Assembly (NCBI RefSeq): GCF_900411395.1
Contig: NZ_OXCQ01000005.1
Span: 51,723-115,722 of the forward strand
Length of the DNA: 64,000 bases
Direction of reading: 5' to 3'
DNA from: Streptococcus sp. 596553
Lineage (GTDB): Bacteria; Bacillota; Bacilli; Lactobacillales; Streptococcaceae
Below the pieces are notes generated by a model. That model was given only the letters and a program-made list of their open reading frames with translations. It was not told the origin of the DNA and searched no databases. The stretch's first letter is position 1, and each line of letters starts with the position of its first letter. Below are positions 36,153-44,942 of this stretch, in pieces. A program made the position numbers and the translations under genes.

Positions 36153-36210
36153 GACGCTTGTTTACGAAATTGTTTTTTTCTTAAGAACAACTTCGTAAGC
36201 AGGCGTTTTT
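36153..36210 (+). terminator. S10-spc-alpha operon terminator
   Basis: ACGCTTGTTTACGAA (36154-36168) pairs with TTCGTAAGCAGGCGT (36192-36206) with small bulges, plus an inner TTGTT/AACAA, followed by a T run. Confidence 0.85.
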
Positions 36211-36230
36211 GAGTATTTTCGTTAGAATTA

Positions 36231-36239
36231 TGCTATACT
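36231..36239 (+). promoter_or_regulatory. Promoter of ACT-domain gene
   Basis: TGC-TATACT is an extended -10 about 60 bp before the start codon. Confidence 0.55.
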
Positions 36240-36301
36240 ATTTGAAAAGAATCCTGTTTAATGTTCAGGTTTCCTATTAAAAGAAGAATTGGAGTTTACT
36301 T

Positions 36302-36568
36302 ATGAAAGCCATTATAACTGTTGTTGGTAAAGATAAATCTGGAATTGTTGCAGGTGTTTCTGGTAAAATTGCAGAATTAGGATTGAATATTGACGATATC
36401 TCTCAAACTGTCTTGGATGAATATTTTACGATGATGGCTGTTGTATCTAGTGATGAAAAGCAAGATTTTACCTATCTTCGTAATGAATTTGAAGCTTTTG
36501 GGCAAACTTTGAATGTAAAAATCAATATTCAGAGTGCAGCGATTTTCGAAGCTATGTATAATATCTAG
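36302..36568 (+). CDS. ACT domain protein (UPF0237)
   Basis: This 88-residue stand-alone ACT domain (start MKAIITVVGKDKSGIVAGVSG) is of the type related to the GcvR N-terminal domain. ACT domains usually bind small effectors such as amino acids. The ligand here is unknown. A DUF711 gene follows after 9 bp, and the pair is conserved in Firmicutes, so the two probably act together. Confidence 0.88.
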   Translation: MKAIITVVGKDKSGIVAGVSGKIAELGLNIDDISQTVLDEYFTMMAVVSSDEKQDFTYLRNEFEAFGQTLNVKINIQSAAIFEAMYNI

Positions 36569-36577
36569 GAGGTCATC

Positions 36578-37915
36578 ATGGATATTAGACAAGTTACTGA
36601 AACCATCGCCATGATTGAGGAGCAAAACTTCGATATTAGAACCATTACCATGGGGATTTCTCTTTTGGACTGTATCGATCCAGATATCAATCGTGCTGCG
36701 GAGAAAATATATCAAAAAATTACGACCAAGGCGGCTAATTTAGTAGCTGTTGGTGATGAAATTGCGGCTGAGTTGGGAATTCCTATCGTTAATAAGCGTG
36801 TATCGGTGACACCTATTTCTCTGATAGGGGCAGCGACAGATGCGACGGACTACGTGGTTCTGGCAAAAGCGCTTGATAAGGCTGCGAAAGAAATCGGTGT
36901 GGATTTTATCGGTGGCTTCTCTGCCTTGGTACAAAAGGGGTACCAAAAGGGAGATGAGATTCTCATCAATTCTATTCCTCGTGCTTTGGCTGAAACGGAC
37001 AAGGTCTGCTCGTCAGTCAATATCGGCTCAACCAAGTCTGGTATCAATATGACGGCTGTCGCAGATATGGGACGAGTTATCAAGGAAACGGCTAATTTAT
37101 CTGATATGGGAGCGGCCAAGTTGGTTGTATTTGCTAATGCTGTTGAGGACAATCCATTTATGGCGGGTGCTTTCCATGGTGTTGGGGAAGCAGATGTTAT
37201 CATCAATGTCGGTGTTTCTGGTCCTGGTGTGGTCAAGCGTGCCTTGGAAAAAGTTCGTGGACAGAGCTTTGATGTAGTAGCCGAAACAGTTAAGAAGACT
37301 GCCTTTAAAATCACTCGTATCGGTCAATTGGTTGGTCAAATGGCCAGTGAGAGATTGGGTGTGGAGTTTGGTATTGTGGACTTGAGTTTGGCGCCAACTC
37401 CTGCGGTTGGAGATTCTGTAGCACGTGTCCTAGAAGAAATGGGACTAGAGACAGTTGGTACGCATGGAACGACGGCTGCCTTGGCTCTCTTGAATGACCA
37501 AGTTAAGAAGGGCGGAGTGATGGCCTGCAACCAAGTCGGTGGTTTGTCTGGTGCCTTTATCCCTGTTTCTGAGGATGAAGGAATGATTGCGGCAGTGCAA
37601 AATGGCTCTCTTAATTTAGAAAAACTAGAGGCCATGACAGCTATCTGTTCCGTTGGTTTGGATATGATTGCCATTCCGGAGGATACACCTGCTGAAACCA
37701 TTGCGGCTATGATTGCAGATGAAGCGGCAATTGGTGTCATTAACATGAAAACTACGGCTGTTCGTATCATTCCAAAAGGAAAAGAAGGTGATATGATTGA
37801 GTTTGGAGGCCTATTAGGTACTGCACCTGTTATGAAAGTTAATGGAGCTTCGTCTGTCGATTTCATCTCTCGCGGAGGACAAATCCCAGCACCAATTCAT
37901 AGTTTTAAAAATTAA
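36578..37915 (+). CDS. DUF711 / UPF0210 family protein
   Basis: This 445-residue protein belongs to the DUF711 (UPF0210) family, cytosolic and without membrane segments. Conserved glycine-rich stretches include [14 protein letters not shown] and [19 protein letters not shown]. The fold is thought to be related to pyruvate formate-lyase-like barrels, but no catalytic Gly or Cys pattern of glycyl radical enzymes is visible. AGGAGG precedes the start, and the gene forms an operon with the ACT-domain gene. Function is unknown. Confidence 0.87.
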   Translation: MDIRQVTETIAMIEEQNFDIRTITMGISLLDCIDPDINRAAEKIYQKITTKAANLVAVGDEIAAELGIPIVNKRVSVTPISLIGAATDATDYVVLAKALDKAAKEIGVDFIGGFSALVQKGYQKGDEILINSIPRALAETDKVCSSVNIGSTKSGINMTAVADMGRVIKETANLSDMGAAKLVVFANAVEDNPFMAGAFHGVGEADVIINVGVSGPGVVKRALEKVRGQSFDVVAETVKKTAFKITRIGQLVGQMASERLGVEFGIVDLSLAPTPAVGDSVARVLEEMGLETVGTHGTTAALALLNDQVKKGGVMACNQVGGLSGAFIPVSEDEGMIAAVQNGSLNLEKLEAMTAICSVGLDMIAIPEDTPAETIAAMIADEAAIGVINMKTTAVRIIPKGKEGDMIEFGGLLGTAPVMKVNGASSVDFISRGGQIPAPIHSFKN

Positions 37916-37930
37916 GAAAATAGGAGAAAT

Positions 37931-37963
37931 TTTAAGTTCTATTTAAGGTTGGATGTGTATACT
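37931..37963 (+). promoter_or_regulatory. CiaR-dependent csRNA promoter
   Basis: TTTAAG (37931-37936), five bases, TTTAAG (37942-37947), ten bases, then TATACT (37958-37963) is exactly the CiaR direct repeat and spacing described for pneumococcal csRNA promoters. Confidence 0.85.
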
Positions 37964-37969
37964 ATAATC

Positions 37970-38121
37970 ATTAAATAAAGACCTCCTAATATTATTTGAA
38001 ACAGATAACACTGATTTAGTTTGAATTTGATTTTCATCTAATATCTTTATTTAATAGAACTCCTAAACTTTTTCATAATAATCTCCTACAAAAGTCGCCT
38101 GTATAGGTGGCTTTTGTTTTA
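37970..38121 (+). ncRNA. CiaR-dependent small RNA (long csRNA, ~150 nt)
   Basis: The RNA would start near 37970. TTAAATAAAGA pairs with TCTTTATTTAA across a large internal segment. ACCTCCTAA- and ATCTCCTA-type single-stranded anti-Shine-Dalgarno stretches are present. The RNA ends with a CAAAAGTCGCCT/AGGTGGCTTTTG terminator and a T run. csRNAs are made under CiaRH control and pair with ribosome sites, affecting competence and envelope functions. This member is about 150 nt because the first stem has a long insert; the other two in this window are about 95 nt. Confidence 0.85.
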
Positions 38122-38128
38122 TCATCCA

Positions 38129-38137
38129 TGATATAAT
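38129..38137 (+). promoter_or_regulatory. Promoter of phosphoglycerate-mutase-family gene
   Basis: TGA-TATAAT is an extended -10 element 23 bp before the ATG, right after the csRNA terminator. Confidence 0.6.
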
Positions 38138-38159
38138 AGAAGCAAACGGAGGACGGAAA

Positions 38160-38852
38160 ATGGAAAAAGTACGATTGTATTTGGTACGTCATGGCAAGAC
38201 CATGTTTAACACGATTGGTCGCGCACAAGGTTGGAGCGATACTCCCTTAACAGCTGAAGGTGAGCGAGGGATTCAAGAGTTAGGAATCGGTTTGCGAGAA
38301 TCTGGTCTGCAGTTTGAGCGCGCTTATTCCAGTGATTCTGGTCGCACTATTCAGACAATGGGAATTATCCTTGATGAACTTGGCTTGCAGGGAAAAATCC
38401 CTTATCGCATGGACAAGCGTATCAGAGAATGGTGTTTTGGTAGCTTTGACGGAGCTTACGATGGCGATCTTTTCATGGGCATTATTCCTCGTATCTTTAA
38501 TGTGGATCACGTTCACCAATTGTCTTATGCTGAACTGGCTGAGGGCTTGGTAGAGGTTGATACAGCTGGTTGGGCTGAAGGTTGGGAAAAACTCAGTGGC
38601 CGCATCAAAGAAGGCTTTGAAGCGATTGCCAAAGAAATGGAAGAGCAAGGTGGGGGCAATGCTCTCGTTGTCAGCCATGGAATGACCATTGGAACCATTG
38701 TTTATCTGATCAATGGTATGCATCCACATGGTCTCGATAATGGTAGCGTGACGATTCTTGAATATGAGGACGGTCAGTTTAGCGTAGAAGTTGTCGGCGA
38801 CCGTAGTTACCGGGAACTAGGACGTGAGAAGATGGAGGAAGCCTCTATTTAA
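38160..38852 (+). CDS. Histidine phosphatase family protein
   Basis: This 230-residue protein belongs to the phosphoglycerate-mutase/histidine-phosphatase family. The catalytic histidine is in LVRHGKTMFN, the second core histidine in VVSHGMTIG, and arginines in RAQGWSD and SSDSGRTIQT fit the phosphate pocket. It is often annotated gpmB, but small phosphatases with other substrates share this pattern. It is monocistronic, with a bidirectional terminator downstream. Confidence 0.87.
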   Translation: MEKVRLYLVRHGKTMFNTIGRAQGWSDTPLTAEGERGIQELGIGLRESGLQFERAYSSDSGRTIQTMGIILDELGLQGKIPYRMDKRIREWCFGSFDGAYDGDLFMGIIPRIFNVDHVHQLSYAELAEGLVEVDTAGWAEGWEKLSGRIKEGFEAIAKEMEEQGGGNALVVSHGMTIGTIVYLINGMHPHGLDNGSVTILEYEDGQFSVEVVGDRSYRELGREKMEEASI

Positions 38853-38907
38853 TCAGTTTAGACTTACTTGCCATGAGCTAGGGATTTGATAGGAATATCA
38901 AGATAAG

Positions 38908-38943
38908 AAAAAACAGCCGAGGGTAATCCTTTCGGCTGTTTTT
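38908..38943. terminator. Bidirectional terminator
   Basis: An AAA-CAGCCGA/TCGGCTG-TTT stem with A and T tracts lies between the plus-strand phosphatase gene and the minus-strand ABC permease gene and can end both. Confidence 0.85.
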
Positions 38944-38954
38944 GATGGGGAAAA

Positions 38955-40613
38955 CTAAAGTGTAATGCTGTTGCTTTTAGAGATTTTCATGAACAAGAGC
39001 AAGGAAGCTACTGTTAGAACAGTCAGGATAGTTGACAAGGCTGCGGCTACACCGTAATTTCCTCTGAGAACCTCTGTATAAATAGCTACAGTCATTGTTC
39101 TTGTTTTGACATTGTAGAGGAGGATAGAAGTAGAGAGTTCTGAAATCATTGTGACCCAAGATAAGATGGCTCCAGAAATAATACCAGATAGCATCATTGG
39201 AGTTGTAATCTTGGCAAAGGTATTGAGACGGCTACTTCCTAAGCTTTCAGCGGCTTCTTCAATACTTGGTGCTATTTGTTGCAAGCTAGCAACAGATGAA
39301 CGAATAGTATAAGGTAATCTTCTGACAGATAGAGACATAATCAAGATGAAAGCAGTCCCTGTAATCATAAGAAATCCACTTCCAAATAGACCAGTATTGA
39401 AGGAAGAAATGAAGGCAATCCCTAGAACGGTTCCTGGTACAATATAAGGAACCATACTGAGGCTGTCAATTAAGTTTGTAAACAAATTCCGTTTTCTAAC
39501 GGCTAGGTAGGAGATAAATGTTGCGAATAGGACAACTAGGACTAAGGCAATCAAAGGGATACGAATGGTATTGAAAATAGCAGAGCCCATACGATTGAAA
39601 GCTACCTTGTAACTGTTTAGAGAATAACCTTTGACAAATACCATACCTGATGTTTTTAGGAAAGAGGTATAAATTAAGTAGATTTGAGGTAAAACAGAGA
39701 TAAAGATAATTCCGTAAACTGTTGCATAAATGGCAGCCATTTTTCCTTTTGTAGTTTTTTTAGGCTCAATTGGATGGAGCGAATTCATGCTGAAACTGTA
39801 GCGGTTTGCAATGTGTTTTTGGATAAGGAAAATTGCCAAGGCAATGATAATCGCCATAATGGCTAAAGCAGATGCAAAAGCAGAATTTCCTCCAACTTCG
39901 CTAATGAATTGGGTATAAATCAAGACTGGGAAAGTCCGATATCCTTCACCAATTAACATAGGCGTTCCAAAGTCTGAGAATGCTCTCATAAATACAAGTA
40001 GGGCAGCAGCTAGTAAGGTTGGAACTAGGAGAGGCAAAACAACCGTTACGATACGCTTAAATCCGAAGGAACCCATGCTTTCAGCGGCTTCAAGTAGAGA
40101 ATTGTCAATACTTTTCATTGTCCCAGCAACGTATAGAAATACTAGTGGGAATAGTTGCAGTGTAAAGACAAGTACAATTCCTTTGAATCCATAAATATCA
40201 ATAGCTGGAAGATGAAGAGCATTTGTCATGAATTTTGTGATGACCCCATTTCGTCCCAGCAAGAGAATCCAGGAGTAGGCTCCCACGAAAGGAGCTGACA
40301 TGGAAGCAATGATAATCAATATTTGTAGAAATTTCTTCCCCTTGAAGTCATACATAGAGAAGAGATAAGCTAATAGGGTTCCTACAACTAAGGAAGTGAC
40401 AGTAGCGGTAATGGAAACCTTGAAACTGTTGACAAGTGTCTCAGAGTAGTAGGCTTTACCAAAGAAAGTGACAAAATTAGCTAGTGAAAATTGTCCTTCA
40501 TGTATGAGTGCTTGCTTGAGCACGGTAACGATAGGATAAACCAGAAAGACAAGATAGGTAAGAAAGATGAAGAAAGAGGAGGCTGTCCAAATATTTAGTT
40601 TTTTACGTTCCAT
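38955..40613 (-). CDS. ABC transporter permease, fused FbpB-like
   Basis: This 552-residue permease carries two homologous six-helix halves, as in FbpB/HitB-type transporters, so one chain supplies both membrane domains. The two EAA cytoplasmic loops are EAAESMGSFGFKRIVTVVLP and EAAESLGSSRLNTFAKI. It overlaps the ATPase gene by 11 bp and ends at the shared terminator. Databases would likely call it an iron permease, but the same family moves 2-aminoethylphosphonate and hexose phosphates. The substrate is therefore left open. Confidence 0.85.
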   Translation of the reverse strand: MERKKLNIWTASSFFIFLTYLVFLVYPIVTVLKQALIHEGQFSLANFVTFFGKAYYSETLVNSFKVSITATVTSLVVGTLLAYLFSMYDFKGKKFLQILIIIASMSAPFVGAYSWILLLGRNGVITKFMTNALHLPAIDIYGFKGIVLVFTLQLFPLVFLYVAGTMKSIDNSLLEAAESMGSFGFKRIVTVVLPLLVPTLLAAALLVFMRAFSDFGTPMLIGEGYRTFPVLIYTQFISEVGGNSAFASALAIMAIIIALAIFLIQKHIANRYSFSMNSLHPIEPKKTTKGKMAAIYATVYGIIFISVLPQIYLIYTSFLKTSGMVFVKGYSLNSYKVAFNRMGSAIFNTIRIPLIALVLVVLFATFISYLAVRKRNLFTNLIDSLSMVPYIVPGTVLGIAFISSFNTGLFGSGFLMITGTAFILIMSLSVRRLPYTIRSSVASLQQIAPSIEEAAESLGSSRLNTFAKITTPMMLSGIISGAILSWVTMISELSTSILLYNVKTRTMTVAIYTEVLRGNYGVAAALSTILTVLTVASLLLFMKISKSNSITL

Positions 40614-41694
40614 GGTTGACTCCTTTTATCAGGTTTTGCGAACCATCTGCAGAAAAGACGTTTAATTTTTGGGTATTGATTCGTAGACGAATACGATCGC
40701 CTTTTTGTAGATCTTCTTCAAAAGTTGATTCTTCGCTAACTTGAATTTTTGAGGCAAAACCTGTCTCAATGAAATACTCCGTATTTAGTCCAAGATAGAC
40801 GCTATCGCTAATAGTTCCTTCAATATCTCCAGATTCATCTTTGATAAACTCTTCAGGACGAATACTTACATGAATAGCTTGCTCCTCAGCCTGATCAAGA
40901 GCTGGCATTCGAAGGGCATAGCCATCTGAAAAAACGATATAAGCGCCGTTGCTCCGTTTTTCGAGATTAGCAGGGATAATATTTGTGCGTCCGATAAAGG
41001 TTGCTACAAACTCATTAGCTGGTTTATGATAGAGTTCTTTTGGCCGACCGATTTGTTGGATAACTCCGTCTTTCATAACAGCAATTTGGTCTGAAATAGC
41101 CATGGCTTCTTCTTGGTCGTGGGTCACATAAACGGTTGTAATTCCCACTTCGTGTTGGATTTCTCGAATAGCTTGACGCATATCCAAGCGAAGTTTGGCA
41201 TCTAGGTTACTGAGCGGCTCGTCCATGAGGAGAACACTTGGATTAACAGCTAAGGCACGTGCCAAGGCGACACGTTGTTGTTGTCCACCACTGAGTTTAT
41301 CAGGCTTTCGATCCGCATATTGAGCAATTTGCATGAGTTCAAGATACTTGTTGGTCTGTTGGATCAATTCTTCTTTTGGAACCTTCTTTTGCTTGAGACC
41401 AAAAGCGACATTATCTCGGACAGTCAAATGTGGGAAAATAGCGTAGTTTTGGAAAACCATCCCGATATTGCGTTTGCTGGGTTCCATATTATTGATTTTT
41501 GTATCATCGAAGTAAAATTCTCCGCCTTCGATACTGTTGAAACCTGCAATCATACGAAGAAGGGTCGTTTTCCCACACCCTGAGGGTCCAAGAAGGGTAA
41601 AGAGACTTCCTTTTGGAATTGTAATGTTCAAATTCTCAATAACAGGGACATCGTGGTAGATTTTTTTGGCGTTAATAATTTTGATCTCACTCAT
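40603..41694 (-). CDS. ABC transporter ATPase
   Basis: This 363-residue ATPase has Walker [10 protein letters not shown], a Q-loop ([10 protein letters not shown]), the signature [15 protein letters not shown], Walker [13 protein letters not shown], and the H-loop VTHDQEEAM. The C-terminal ~120 residues form a TOBE-like domain as in FbpC and PotA. It energises the adjacent fused permease. The start lies 12 bp after the solute-binding-protein gene in the same minus-strand unit. Confidence 0.9.
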   Translation of the reverse strand: MSEIKIINAKKIYHDVPVIENLNITIPKGSLFTLLGPSGCGKTTLLRMIAGFNSIEGGEFYFDDTKINNMEPSKRNIGMVFQNYAIFPHLTVRDNVAFGLKQKKVPKEELIQQTNKYLELMQIAQYADRKPDKLSGGQQQRVALARALAVNPSVLLMDEPLSNLDAKLRLDMRQAIREIQHEVGITTVYVTHDQEEAMAISDQIAVMKDGVIQQIGRPKELYHKPANEFVATFIGRTNIIPANLEKRSNGAYIVFSDGYALRMPALDQAEEQAIHVSIRPEEFIKDESGDIEGTISDSVYLGLNTEYFIETGFASKIQVSEESTFEEDLQKGDRIRLRINTQKLNVFSADGSQNLIKGVNHGT

Positions 41695-41706
41695 AGTGAA
41701 CCTCTT

Positions 41707-42753
41707 TTACTGTTTAGATTGGATATCTGTAAAGACTTCGTTGTATTTCTTAACGATATCTGATTTATTCTTGATGACATAATCATAATCTTCAGTGAGT
41801 GTTTTGATTTTGTCAATTGGTTTCATATTTTCGCTTGTTTTAGCATTTTTACGAACAGGCCGGTTAGTAGTGGTTGTACCAAGTGTATCTTGTACTTCTT
41901 GAGAGATAATAAAATCGATAAATTTCTTGGCATTTTCCATATTTTTCGCTTTTTTAACGATAGCAGCACTAGCAGGTAGGAAGACGGTTCCTTCTTTTGG
42001 ATAGACTACCTTGATGTTAGCACCGTCATTTAAGAGTTTAACTGCTGGATCTTCATAAGAGAGACCAACAGCCATTTCTCCGTCAGCGACTGCTTTATAG
42101 ACACCAGATGAACTTGAACCGATTTTACCATCAATAAGTGTGAAGAGATCTTTTACATAAGCCCAGGCTTTATCGTCTTTGTAACCACCTTGAGCTTGTA
42201 GCATATTTGTTAATTGAGCAAAGGCGCTAGAAGAGTTTGCTGGGTCAGCAGTTGCAATTTTTCCTTTTAGTTCAGGTTTGAGAAGATCGCTATATCCTTC
42301 GATATTCATGCCTTTCGTTAAATCAGGATTGACGATTAAAACACTACCATCTAGTGTATAAGGTGTAGAGTAGCCAGTTGTGTTTTGATATTCTTTGATA
42401 ACATTATCATTTTCTTTTGAAGTATAGTTTTCAAAGAGTTCTCCGTGGGTAGCATATTGTGTATAAGAACCACCAAAGATGACATCAGCTACAGGAGCTT
42501 CTTTTTCTGACTCTAGTTTTTTGAAAAGTTCTCCGGTACCAGCTTGAATCAGTTCTACTTTGATACCATATTTTTCTTCAAAGGCAGGAATAGTTGCTCC
42601 AATTAAACCTTCTGAGTTTGGTGAATAAACGACTAGCGAACCGCCGTCTCCTTTATCAGATGAACCGCCATCGGCAGATTCATTAGAAGAACAAGCAGCA
42701 AGACCAAAAAGAGCTAGTCCGCAAGCAGCATAATACATCCATTTCTTTTTCAT
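41707..42753 (-). CDS. Solute-binding lipoprotein 1 (Fbp-like family)
   Basis: This 348-residue protein has a lipobox at LAAC (Cys21) and is a family-1 extracellular solute-binding protein. It starts the ligand domain with LVVYSPNSEGL, and ADPANSSSAFAQL and VGLSYEDPA are likely ligand-site segments. The tandem tyrosines that bind Fe3+ in classical FbpA proteins are not visible at a comparable position, so iron is doubtful. It is directly upstream of its ATPase and permease. A close cre match (14 of 15) lies 43-57 bp before its start, suggesting carbon catabolite control. Confidence 0.82.
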   Translation of the reverse strand: MKKKWMYYAACGLALFGLAACSSNESADGGSSDKGDGGSLVVYSPNSEGLIGATIPAFEEKYGIKVELIQAGTGELFKKLESEKEAPVADVIFGGSYTQYATHGELFENYTSKENDNVIKEYQNTTGYSTPYTLDGSVLIVNPDLTKGMNIEGYSDLLKPELKGKIATADPANSSSAFAQLTNMLQAQGGYKDDKAWAYVKDLFTLIDGKIGSSSSGVYKAVADGEMAVGLSYEDPAVKLLNDGANIKVVYPKEGTVFLPASAAIVKKAKNMENAKKFIDFIISQEVQDTLGTTTTNRPVRKNAKTSENMKPIDKIKTLTEDYDYVIKNKSDIVKKYNEVFTDIQSKQ

Positions 42754-42795
42754 GATGGATACCTCCGTTGTGTTATTTAAGTTTATTGTAAAATA

Positions 42796-42810
42796 ATGTA
42801 AGCGTTTTTA
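42796..42810. promoter_or_regulatory. Candidate cre (CcpA) site upstream of binding protein 1
   Basis: ATGTAAGCGTTTTTA matches the cre consensus WTGNAANCGNWNNCW at 14 of 15 positions. The rest of the 161-bp gap (42754-42914) is AT-rich, with a TAGAG/CTCTA inverted repeat at 42832-42847 and no ORF. Confidence 0.5.
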
Positions 42811-42914
42811 AAACCGATAATTCTATTCTATTAGAGTAAAATTCTCTACAAAAACGGAAGTAATCTTTTGATTTTATAGTAGGGTTTGACAGTTAATCAT
42901 TAGAAAGTCAAATG

Positions 42915-43955
42915 TTATTTTTTAGATTGGATATCTGTAAAAATATCATTGTACTTTTTAAGAATGGCAGATTTGTTTTTAATGACATAATCTGAATCTT
43001 CAGTAGCAATATTGATTTCTGTCATAGCCTTCATATTTTTACTGGTTTTAGCATTTTTACGAATAGGTCTAATTGTTGTTTCAGTTCCTAGCTTATCTTG
43101 GATTTCTTGTGAAAGTAGGAAATCGATAAATTTCTTAGCATTGTCCATGTGTTTGGCATTTTTGATGATAGCAGCGTTACCAGGTAAAAAGACGGTACCT
43201 TCTTTTGGATAAATAACTTTTACATCAACTCCATCATTTAAGAGTTTTAAGGCAGGATCTTCATAGGTGAGTCCTACAGCCATTTCTCCATCGGCGACAG
43301 CTTTATAAACATTCGAAGAGCTAGATGCAATTTTTCCATCTACTAGGGTAAATAGATTTTTCACATAGGTCCAAGCTTGTTCACTTTCGTATCCACCTTG
43401 ATCTACAAGCATATTTGTTAATTGAGCAAAGGCGCTAGATGCGTTACTTGGATCAGCAGTAGCGATTTTTCCTTTTAATTTAGGATTGAGTAGATCATTG
43501 TAGCCTTCAATTTTAATATCTTTTGTCAGAGCTGAATTGGCAATGATAACACTGACATCAAGTGTATAAGGCGTGTAGAATCCAGTTTTATTTTGATATT
43601 CAGGGATTATTTGGTCGTTCTCTTGAGAAATATAAGGTTCAAAAAGATTTTCGTTAGAAGAGAAGAGGGCGTAGGAGCCTCCGAAAATGACATCGGCTAC
43701 AGGGGATTCTTTTTCAGCCTCAGCTTTTTTGAACAATTCACCAGTGCTGGCTTGTACTAAGTCAACCTTAATACCATATTTTTCTTCGAAGGCTGGGATT
43801 GTTTCTTCGATAAGGTCTTCAGGGTTAGGCGAGTAGACAACCAAAGTGTTATCTGAATCTTTTTCAGCGCTAGTTTCCGCTTCTATAGGTGAAGAACATC
43901 CTGATAAAGAAAGGAATATCCAGCCACAAGAGAGAAAGAATAGTATTTTTTTCAT
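42915..43955 (-). CDS. Solute-binding lipoprotein 2 (paralogue)
   Basis: This 346-residue protein is a close paralogue of the neighbouring binding protein, with the same YSPN, ADPSNASSAFAQL and VGLTYEDPA segments. Its lipobox is LSGC (Cys20). It lies between the two-component genes and the transporter genes but has its own upstream region after a terminator. Two options fit: a second binding protein for the same ABC transporter, or an extracytoplasmic ligand sensor for the adjacent kinase, as HptA is for HptSR in Staphylococcus aureus. I recall only one such protein at this locus in pneumococcus TIGR4. Confidence 0.82.
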   Translation of the reverse strand: MKKILFFLSCGWIFLSLSGCSSPIEAETSAEKDSDNTLVVYSPNPEDLIEETIPAFEEKYGIKVDLVQASTGELFKKAEAEKESPVADVIFGGSYALFSSNENLFEPYISQENDQIIPEYQNKTGFYTPYTLDVSVIIANSALTKDIKIEGYNDLLNPKLKGKIATADPSNASSAFAQLTNMLVDQGGYESEQAWTYVKNLFTLVDGKIASSSSNVYKAVADGEMAVGLTYEDPALKLLNDGVDVKVIYPKEGTVFLPGNAAIIKNAKHMDNAKKFIDFLLSQEIQDKLGTETTIRPIRKNAKTSKNMKAMTEINIATEDSDYVIKNKSAILKKYNDIFTDIQSKK

Positions 43956-44002
43956 AAGTATCTCCTTTTTTTACGAACATTTTCTCTACCTAGATTGTTA
44001 AT

Positions 44003-44019
44003 GTTTTTAAATTGTAGAG
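44003..44019. promoter_or_regulatory. Candidate response-regulator site upstream of binding protein 2
   Basis: Read on the minus strand, CTCTACAATTTAAAAAC matches 14 of 17 bases of a segment in the kinase gene promoter (46626-46642). It overlaps a perfect TGTAGA/TCTACA inverted repeat (44013-44026). The 216-bp gap has no ORF. Confidence 0.35.
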
Positions 44020-44132
44020 TTCTACAGGATATAATAAAAACCTTAAAGAAATCTAAAACGAGAAATAGGAAATGGGTGTCTCGAGCAAGAATGGGTGAAC
44101 TGTGGATAGTATTTCGATGGGAAGTATAAAAT

Positions 44133-44168
44133 AAAAAGATTGCTACAATAGAGTTGAGCAATCCTTTT
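44133..44168 (-). terminator. Terminator after the response regulator gene
   Basis: On the minus strand GCAATC-type arms (GATTGC/GCAATC on the plus strand, 44138-44143 and 44158-44163) are followed by a T run. It begins near the regulator stop codon and separates it from binding protein 2. Confidence 0.7.
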
Positions 44169-44171
44169 ACA

Positions 44172-44942
44172 TCAATGGTTTTTATCCATGAGTTTTAATT
44201 CTTTTGGAGAAATATGGAGATACTTTTTAAAAACTTTGGCAAAATATTTATAGTCTGAAAATCCAACTTGTTCAGAGATATCGCTTAAGGGAGAATTAGG
44301 GGATTCAGCCATTTTATCTATAGCTTGCTTGAGGCGGTAGCGTAAGATATATTCATTTAACGTCATTGGGAAGTCTTCTTTGATAACCTTGTATAGATAA
44401 CTTTCGCTATAGTTTAAAGCTTCAGCAATAGTCGCAATCGTAAAATGCTCTGCATAATGCTTGTGGACAAAGGAAATAATTTGTTGAATGATTTGGTTTT
44501 GTGTATCAACCTGTTGGATAGAGGTGAGTAAAGTTTGATATTCTTCTAAAAAAGGAGTTTCTTGATAGGTGCTACCTTGTAATCGCAAAACAATTTTTTG
44601 AAGACATTCTGTCAACTCCTTGGTATCAATTGGTTTGGATAAGAAATCAACTGCTCCATATTGCATGGCTTTTTTAGCATTTTGAAAATCGTTATAACCT
44701 GATAAGATAACTTTTTCATAGGAGAGAGTACGAGTGGCTTCGAACATCATAAAAGCATCCATAATTGGCATTGTGATGTCTGTTAAGACAATATGAGGTT
44801 CTTTTTCTTGGATGAGTTTCATTCCCTCTTGACCGTGACTGGCAGTTCCTACGACTTGGATACCTAGGGCAGAGTAGTCTACGGCAATCTCTAGCCATTT
44901 TCGAATGAGGTGTTCGTCTTCTACGATAATGAGCTTAAACAT
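44172..44942 (-). CDS. YesN-type AraC response regulator
   Basis: This 256-residue response regulator has a receiver domain (phosphoacceptor Asp in VLTDITMPIMD, Lys in FLSKPID) and a C-terminal AraC-type domain with two helix-turn-helix units (IATIAEALNYSESYLYKVI and SDISEQVGFSDYKYFAKVF). The intervening linker is about 50 residues. Its gene overlaps the kinase gene by 8 bp. Partners of YesM-type kinases usually activate a linked transporter, which here is the adjacent ABC system. Confidence 0.9.
   Translation of the reverse strand: MFKLIIVEDEHLIRKWLEIAVDYSALGIQVVGTASHGQEGMKLIQEKEPHIVLTDITMPIMDAFMMFEATRTLSYEKVILSGYNDFQNAKKAMQYGAVDFLSKPIDTKELTECLQKIVLRLQGSTYQETPFLEEYQTLLTSIQQVDTQNQIIQQIISFVHKHYAEHFTIATIAEALNYSESYLYKVIKEDFPMTLNEYILRYRLKQAIDKMAESPNSPLSDISEQVGFSDYKYFAKVFKKYLHISPKELKLMDKNH

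Noticed and set aside
41707..43955. Iron(III) binding proteins
   Set aside because: Family resemblance to Fbp proteins is clear, but no tandem tyrosine iron site is visible and a cre site plus YesMN-type regulators point to an organic ligand; I kept only the broad family name.
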